Part shown: positions 1 through 3,096 of the stretch, in pieces
Layout: the number at the start of each line of letters is the position of its first letter
Numbering within the stretch: position 1 is the stretch's first letter
Source of the DNA: Chromatiales bacterium
GTDB taxonomy: Bacteria; Pseudomonadota; Gammaproteobacteria; SZUA-152
Direction of reading: 5' to 3'
DNA length: 5,135 nucleotides
Assembly (NCBI GenBank): GCA_026999335.1
Contig: JALTPW010000238.1
Coordinates: forward strand, 1-5,135
Position numbers and translations under genes: made by a program
Notes under the pieces: model-generated
Database searches by the model: none
What the model was told of the DNA's origin: nothing
The model's input: only the letters and a program-made list of their open reading frames with translations

Positions 1-61
1 CCACGGCTTCCCGCTTGAAATCCTCTGTGTACTTCCTTCTCGTTCGTTTCTCTGTTGTCAT
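1..61 (-). CDS. IS3-family transposase OrfA, N-terminal fragment
   Basis: Twenty codons read MTTEKRTRRKYTEDFKREAV before the window ends. The RRKYT-x-x-FK-x-EAV pattern is the typical start of the small helix-turn-helix OrfA protein of IS3-family elements, which binds the IS ends. A fused OrfAB made by programmed frameshifting normally supplies the DDE transposase. The start is supported by a GAGGTG ribosome binding site at 71-66, four bases before the ATG. Only the first part of the helix-turn-helix domain is visible, so the subgroup and whether the element is intact cannot be judged. Confidence 0.8.
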   Translation of the reverse strand, partial: MTTEKRTRRKYTEDFKREAV

Positions 62-124
62 CGTTCACCTCGTTATGGCATTTTACAGCCTTAACTCGGT
101 GTCCGGATCAATCAAACCACATCA
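1..124 (-). mobile_element. IS3-family insertion sequence, left end (partial)
   Basis: The element enters the window with the start of its orfA (ATG at 61-59, minus strand) and a short upstream leader. Reading the minus strand, the leader contains a terminal-like stretch ending in CCGGACACC, placed like the GGACAC found near IS3-family ends, which begin with TG. The exact boundary is uncertain: TG dinucleotides that could be the first bases lie at about 110, 114, 118, 121 and 124. The truncated gene at 122-409 loses its frame here, which fits insertion into that gene in the same orientation. The far end, the second inverted repeat and any target duplication are outside the window. I see the end and the orfA start directly; the family assignment rests mainly on the orfA N-terminus. 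Confidence 0.75.
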
Positions 125-409
125 ATGAGCCCAAGCTTGGGCTTCTTTTTCCGGAGTAGATGTTCCGGCTGGGTTGTAGTAACCCTCGGGAAATTCATGA
201 GCTCGAATAAATGGTGCCCTAGAAGCCCGAAGTTCGTCCCGAAGTTTATAAGTGGCCCGTATAAGTCCCCTAGCCACCTCGAAATCAGCCCTTCCTCTTA
301 ATTCACGACTCCAACTCTTTAAACCAATTACTGCGACGCTGGCAGTGGCTATAGCCGCCCCGCCGATCAAAACATCCTTTATTGCTGTGATTATTTCAGT
401 ATAGGTCAT
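122..409 (-). pseudogene. Second integron cassette gene, 3' end removed by the IS; membrane-anchored protein of unknown function
   Basis: The open frame starts at an ATG 12 bases after the attC core and ends after 95 codons at a TGA lying at the IS junction. Residues about 10-30 (DVLIGGAAIATASVAVIGL) form one hydrophobic helix, followed by a basic, probably cytoplasmic segment (KSWSRELRGR) and a helical region containing RGLIRATYKLRDELRASRAPF. I recall conserved hypothetical proteins of about 200 residues with this N-terminus, a membrane anchor and a helical tail, so this copy probably lacks its second half. That comparison is from memory. The ribosome binding site is weak (A-rich TAAAAAACAA), as is common in cassettes. 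The matching downstream attC would lie beyond the IS. The protein's function is unknown. A genuine short protein is possible but less likely. Confidence 0.7.
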
Positions 410-421
410 TTGTTTTTTAGC

Positions 422-539
422 AGCTAACGCCTAAGCTCAGCCGACCGCAAAGCGGAGTGGCTTTTGTGGCAAAATGGAGCGAAGCGACTGCCACAAAAGG
501 CGCGTAGCTTTGTGGGTCGGCTGGAGCTTTTTGTTAGCT
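422..539 (-). other. attC: Integron attC site (59-base element) of cassette 1, 118 bp
   Basis: This is a single-stranded folding recombination site recognised by IntI. On the minus (cassette coding) strand it starts with R'' AGCTAAC (539-533), followed by L'' AAGCTCCAGCCGACC (529-515). A central variable region follows, then L' GGTCGGCTGAGCTT (446-433) and R' GTTAGCT (428-422). L'' and L' pair over 14 bases with a single unpaired base: the + strand, which is the bottom strand of the cassette, carries an extra G at 523/524. That matches the extrahelical G that guides IntI on attC bottom strands. The variable region is itself an imperfect hairpin with CTTTTGTGGCA/TGCCACAAAAG arms and CAAAGC/GCTTTG outside them. 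The length resembles the long attC sites of chromosomal integrons. The cores deviate from the GTTRRRY consensus at one base (C for R). Confidence 0.93.
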
Positions 540-1254
540 CGTTTTTTGGGCCAGAAGGACATTTAACTCTTGCCATAGATTTACGTACTCGATAGACAAT
601 TGTTTTAACTCTTCCAGAAAGTCCAAGCCCCATTTTTCTGGATGAGAACGATCCTTGCATGTGAATGCCTTAAATCTGACTCCATGCGAATGTTCCTCCT
701 TTCCGGTGAGATCTACAGTATATGCAGAAGCAACCAACCTAATATGCTTTGTTGTGTTTACAAAATCTTGGAGGTATCGAAACGATTTCAGACCAGACAC
801 TCGAACTATCTTATCCTTGAGTCCGCTGCTTGGGACATGTTTCCGGATAGATTTGAGACATAGATTTTCTTCATCTACCCCATTGATAGCAATAGCGTGA
901 AGAATCACATGACTAATGATATCTGTCACAGAATGCATTGCCTGTGCGCAAGCAATAACATTAGCCTCATAAATCAATCTAGCCTCGTGTAATTTAGAAG
1001 CCTCTTCACCCGTGCTAAGTATCATATTTACAACAGATATCGATTCATGTTCTACGTTTTCAAAAACCGAGGTAAATGCATCGCTAGCTGTATATGAATG
1101 GTAACTAGCAGATCGAATCTTCCAATCTACAGAATTAATATGGCTAGACGCTTTCGAAAGTTGCTCACTCCCGTGAACCTTCTCGATCAACTCACGTAAC
1201 TCTTGTAATTTCCATACTGACATTTATGTGATTCTCAATTGTATGTGGAGCTAA
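428..1254 (-). mobile_element. Integron gene cassette 1 (827 bp)
   Basis: The cassette runs from the base after the G of the attI core (G at 1255, cut before T 1254) to the G of the attC R' core (428). It has one gene read away from attI, about 25 untranslated bases before the ATG, and an attC at its 3' end that overlaps the stop codon. This is the classic compact cassette plan. Excision would give an 827-bp circle. Being next to attI, it is in the position taken by the most recently inserted cassette and the one best placed for transcription from an integron promoter. The boundaries follow from the G^TT cleavage rule of the IntI family. Confidence 0.88.
534..1223 (-). CDS. Cassette-borne hypothetical protein, 229 residues
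   Basis: I do not recognise this protein with confidence. It appears soluble, with no signal peptide or convincing membrane segment, and is largely helical: an N-terminal amphipathic stretch (SVWKLQELRELIEKVHG), a long central helical region (residues about 60-120, including HEARLIYEANVIACAQAMHSVTDIISHVILHAI), then KDKIVRVSGLKSFRYLQDFVNTTKHIRLV. A short probable beta segment with VRFKAFTCKDRSHPEKWG follows, then a C-terminal helix. The FVNTTKHIRLV motif recalls helical hypothetical proteins related to HEPN-like folds, but no clear R-x4-6-H RNase motif is seen, so that is only a guess. The ATG at 1223 lies 25 bases from the attI core; upstream there is only a weak GAGA about 10 bases away. The TAA stop is part of the attC R'' box. 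The gene is A+T-rich and uses rarer codons more freely than acnB, as expected of an acquired cassette. Confidence 0.85.
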   Translation of the reverse strand: MSVWKLQELRELIEKVHGSEQLSKASSHINSVDWKIRSASYHSYTASDAFTSVFENVEHESISVVNMILSTGEEASKLHEARLIYEANVIACAQAMHSVTDIISHVILHAIAINGVDEENLCLKSIRKHVPSSGLKDKIVRVSGLKSFRYLQDFVNTTKHIRLVASAYTVDLTGKEEHSHGVRFKAFTCKDRSHPEKWGLDFLEELKQLSIEYVNLWQELNVLLAQKTS

Positions 1255-1255
1255 C
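1249..1255 (-). other. attI: attI core site (insertion point for cassettes)
   Basis: The minus strand reads AAGCGTTAGCTCC here. The heptamer GTTAGCT is identical to the R' core of the attC at 428-422, and the preceding GC is also shared. It lies between the divergently oriented integrase gene and the first cassette, where attI must be. No L''/L' pair like that of attC is present upstream of it, so it is attI rather than an attC. IntI would cut between G 1255 and T 1254. The full attI extends to higher coordinates by an unknown amount, and I could not define its accessory IntI-binding repeats with confidence. Confidence 0.8.
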
Positions 1256-1261
1256 GCTTAA

Positions 1262-1282
1262 TCTACCCCAAAGTGGGGTAGA
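1262..1282. repeat. Perfect 9-bp inverted repeat next to the attI core
   Basis: TCTACCCCA at 1262-1270 pairs perfectly with TGGGGTAGA at 1274-1282 around a 3-base spacer, six bases from the attI core. No T-run follows on either side, so it does not look like an intrinsic terminator. It could be a protein-binding or structural part of attI, or a leftover of an earlier insertion. Part of it (TACCCCAAAGTGG, 1264-1276) recurs as a direct repeat at 1612-1624. Its role is inferred only from position. Confidence 0.6.
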
Positions 1283-1283
1283 A

Positions 1284-1643
1284 CCCCGCCCCGAAATCCG
1301 ATGATTTATTCGCTGGTCATTCCTGACCTCACCGAATACTCCTACAAACCTACTAAAAAATCAATCAGTTACATCAGTGTGTTTTCCGCCACGGGCGTAC
1401 ACCCCCGCAACCCTCATCGAATATTGAACGGAGAAATAAGACATTTTGGGGGATATCATGTACGGCGCTTCCGCTACATACCTGCTAAATTAGCAAATAT
1501 CATTTTCGCCGCCGCCGTTGAAAATACATCAAATTCAACAATTTATAAGGACTTCTTAGACATTTTTCTTCTTGGAATATTTGGGTGCTCACGGGATATT
1601 CGGTGTGGTAATACCCCAAAGTGGAGGGAGGAGGATATTCCGC
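1284..1643. other. attI/intI leader region without a recognisable gene
   Basis: About 360 bases of A+T-rich sequence separate the attI hairpin from the intI promoter. The frame of intI happens to stay open from 1262 through this stretch, but its conceptual translation (MIYSLVIPDLTEYSYKP...) resembles no protein I know. It would also make the integrase about 135 residues longer than the IntI family. GGATATT occurs at 1594-1600 and 1633-1639, and again at 1696-1702 beside the intI ribosome binding site. A 13-bp copy of the attI-hairpin sequence lies at 1612-1624. The cassette promoter Pc is expected here or inside intI, pointing to lower coordinates. I found no convincing -35/-10 pair for it. 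Confidence 0.5.
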
Positions 1644-1672
1644 TTGCAATGACCTGCTCGAAAAAGTACTGT
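1644..1672 (+). promoter_or_regulatory. Candidate intI promoter (PintI)
   Basis: TTGCAA (1644-1649) could serve as the -35 box, followed after 17 bases by TACTGT (1667-1672) as a weak -10 box. Transcription would start shortly before the ribosome binding site at 1693. The -10 lies inside the LexA box, an arrangement that lets the repressor block RNA polymerase. The -10 matches the sigma-70 consensus poorly, so the exact boxes are tentative; the overlap with the operator is the main support. Confidence 0.4.
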
Positions 1673-1686
1673 ATGTTACACCAGTA
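1667..1686. promoter_or_regulatory. LexA (SOS) box upstream of intI
   Basis: TACTGTATGTTACACCAGTA matches 14 of 20 positions of the gammaproteobacterial LexA consensus TACTGTATATATATACAGTA. The matches include all of TACTGTAT and the outer CAGTA half, leaving CTGT-N8-CCAG against CTGT-N8-ACAG. It sits 20 bases before the intI start, where a bound repressor would block transcription. LexA control of integron integrases is established in other integrons, so I infer that intI is induced when single-stranded DNA activates RecA, for example during stress or conjugation. Confidence 0.75.
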
Positions 1687-1692
1687 TATTTT

Positions 1693-1698
1693 AGGGGA
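1693..1698 (+). promoter_or_regulatory. Ribosome binding site that fixes the intI start
   Basis: AGGGGA lies seven bases before the ATG at 1706. It is the only good Shine-Dalgarno sequence with correct spacing near the point where IntI homology begins. It supports starting the integrase at 1706 rather than at the upstream in-frame ATG at 1301. Confidence 0.75.
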
Positions 1699-1705
1699 TA
1701 TTGTC

Positions 1706-2689
1706 ATGGATTCGACACGCTATTCTTCACCTTTTCTGTGTTCGGTTTCTGATGCCATTCGTGTGCGTCACTACAGTCACAGTACGGAGAAGGCTTATAT
1801 CGGCTGGGTTAAGCGCTTTATCTACTTTCACAATAAACGGCATCCGCGTGAGATGGGCCCTCAGGAAGTATCGGCATTTTTGACGTACTTGGCAGTGAAA
1901 CGAAATGTTGCACCCAGCACGCAGAACCAGGCCTTTAATGCGCTGATGTTTCTTTATCGTGCGGTGTTGGATCAACCCATTGAGGATTTAAATGGAGTGG
2001 CACGCGCTAAAACACGCCAGAAGATTCCGGTGGTGTTGACACGTGAAGAGGTGCAGGTGGTTTTGAAAGCACTGGATGGAATCTATTGGCTGGCGGCCTG
2101 TTTGATGTACGGCTCTGGTTTGCGGTTAATGGAATGTTTGCGCTTACGGGTGATGAATCTCGATTTTTTGCATCGCGCAATATATGTGTACAATGGCAAG
2201 GGCGGGAAAGATCGGGTGGTGACCCTGTCGGATGAGTTAATCGTGCCCTTGCAGCGGCATCTGACGAATCGGCAACAAACGCACGATAAGGATTTAGCGG
2301 ATGGCTTTGGCAGTGTTTACCTTCCACATGCCTTGGCAAAAAAATATCCGAATGCGCCCACGGAGTGGGCCTGGCAATACGTGTTCCCGTCCAGCCGACG
2401 CAGCGTTGATCCGCGCTCGGGGGTGGAACGGCGGCATCATTTTGATGAGAAAGCCATTCAACGCGCGCTTAAACAAGCAATCCGCAAGGCGGGTATTCAT
2501 AAACCGGCCAGCTGCCACACGTTGCGCCATTCCTTTGCCACACATTTACTGGAACGCGGCATGGATATCAGAACGGTGCAGGAACAACTTGGCCACAAGG
2601 ACGTGCGTACCACTCAAATTTATACTCATGTTCTAAACCGAGGGGGCAACGCGGTGGTGAGTCCGTTGGGCGCTGTTCTAGTGGTCTGA
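1706..2689 (+). CDS. intI: Integron integrase IntI (tyrosine recombinase), 327 residues
   Basis: IntI catalyses attI x attC and attC x attC recombination, capturing and excising gene cassettes. Residues about 12-95 are the SAM-like core-binding domain (RHYSHSTEKAYIGWVKRFIYFH). The catalytic domain carries the full tyrosine recombinase set: R140 (YGSGLRLME), K165 (GKGGKDR), H271 and R274 (HTLRHSFATH), H297 (LGHKD) and the nucleophile Y306 (IYTHVL). The integron-specific insert that separates IntI from XerC/XerD is present at about 205-262 (LPHALAKKYPNAP, VFPSSRRSVDPRSGVERRHHFDEKAIQRA), so this is IntI rather than a Xer protein or phage integrase. The ending NRGG-x-x-VVSPL matches IntI. Length and residue spacing agree with IntI1 offset by six. 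The gene is divergent from the cassettes, as usual. An open frame continues upstream to 1262, but homology, ribosome binding site and LexA box favour this start. The gene appears intact and probably active. Confidence 0.96.
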   Translation: MDSTRYSSPFLCSVSDAIRVRHYSHSTEKAYIGWVKRFIYFHNKRHPREMGPQEVSAFLTYLAVKRNVAPSTQNQAFNALMFLYRAVLDQPIEDLNGVARAKTRQKIPVVLTREEVQVVLKALDGIYWLAACLMYGSGLRLMECLRLRVMNLDFLHRAIYVYNGKGGKDRVVTLSDELIVPLQRHLTNRQQTHDKDLADGFGSVYLPHALAKKYPNAPTEWAWQYVFPSSRRSVDPRSGVERRHHFDEKAIQRALKQAIRKAGIHKPASCHTLRHSFATHLLERGMDIRTVQEQLGHKDVRTTQIYTHVLNRGGNAVVSPLGAVLVV

Positions 2690-2781
2690 GTCCGTGACTT
2701 CATGACGGTGCATAGCACAAACTCTTGATCCCGCAGCAGTTCAAAAAATGCCCGCTTATCCGCAGGATACACTTCGCTAAC
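2683..2781 (-). pseudogene. Possible degenerate gene remnant downstream of intI
   Basis: One minus-strand frame reads VSEVYPADKRAFFELLRDQEFVLCTVMKSR and continues into the 3' end of intI. It begins immediately after an in-frame TAG, with no start codon or ribosome binding site, so it cannot be a gene as it stands. The peptide has a protein-like composition (ADKRAFFELLRDQEFVLCTVMKSR) unlike the surrounding noise, which suggests a fragment of an older gene, but I cannot name a family. It may be chance. Confidence 0.2.
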
Positions 2782-2853
2782 CTATGGGATGAAGCTAATA
2801 TTTTTTGATTCCACTGTGAAGTCAATATTTTGCACTCTGTACAAACATTTCGC

Positions 2854-2920
2854 TGGGCAGTACCCACCCTACCTGGCTTGATCACGCAAACGATGCGGTT
2901 CGCTATCGCTCACCAGCATC
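2854..2920. repeat. Two REP-like intergenic palindromes
   Basis: TGGGCAGTACCCA (2854-2866) is a near-perfect small palindrome inside a minus-strand GTAGGGTGGG context. At 2892-2920, GATGCGGT pairs with ACC-A-GCATC around CGCTATCGC, giving an imperfect hairpin with one bulged base. On the minus strand the second reads GATGCTGGTGAGCGATAGCGAACCGCATC. This resembles short repetitive palindromes that I recall being scattered between genes in many proteobacterial genomes. Number of copies in this genome is unknown from one window. A role in mRNA 3' stability or as a target for mobile elements is possible. Confidence 0.5.
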
Positions 2921-2997
2921 CTACAAAAACAACCGAAACAACTGGCCTTCATACACACCTTCAACAAGCCATACAACAAGTGGCACGGATAAATCTG

Positions 2998-3030
2998 ACC
3001 ACCTAAAGGTGGTGGCTTTAACCTTAAAGC
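2998..3030. repeat. Tandem pair of perfect 7-bp hairpins
   Basis: ACCACCT/AGGTGGT (2998-3004 and 3007-3013, 2-base loop) is followed at once by GCTTTAA/TTAAAGC (3015-3021 and 3024-3030, 2-base loop). Neither has a T-run, so they are not typical intrinsic terminators. Small stem-loops like these mark the ends of IS200/IS605-family elements and their non-autonomous relatives, but no tnpA or tnpB remnant is visible. They may instead be another intergenic repeat. Confidence 0.5.
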
Positions 3031-3039
3031 GAGACGAAT

Positions 3040-3074
3040 AAAAAAACCCGCTCGCCATTCGGCCGAGCGGGTTT
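3040..3074 (-). terminator. Rho-independent terminator of acnB
   Basis: On the minus strand AAACCCGCTCG (3074-3064) pairs perfectly with CGAGCGGGTTT (3054-3044) around a 9-base loop, and a run of seven T ends at 3040. It starts 22 bases after the acnB stop codon and is oriented to end acnB transcription. The A-rich other side gives only a short imperfect T-run in the + direction (GGGTTTAATTT), so it could also weakly end intI transcription. Confidence 0.92.
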
Positions 3075-3096
3075 AATTTGCCCGATCCCTTTTATT

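Noticed and set aside
424..660. Minus-strand open frame of 78 codons across the attC
   Set aside because: It overlaps the end of the 229-residue gene in another frame and reads straight through the folded recombination site; the composition is not protein-like.
642..900. Two overlapping + strand frames antisense to the cassette gene
   Set aside because: They lack ribosome binding sites, oppose the cassette gene and show no protein-like pattern.
1301..1705. N-terminal extension of the integrase from the in-frame ATG at 1301
   Set aside because: The translation has no likeness to IntI, would make the protein far longer than the family, and runs through the LexA box, probable promoter and ribosome binding site that serve the ATG at 1706.
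2951..2990. Repeated CAACAAG motifs resembling the ends of some Vibrio-type attC sites
   Set aside because: No matching L''/L' pair or GTTRRRY core at a suitable distance, and it lies on the wrong side of intI for a cassette array.
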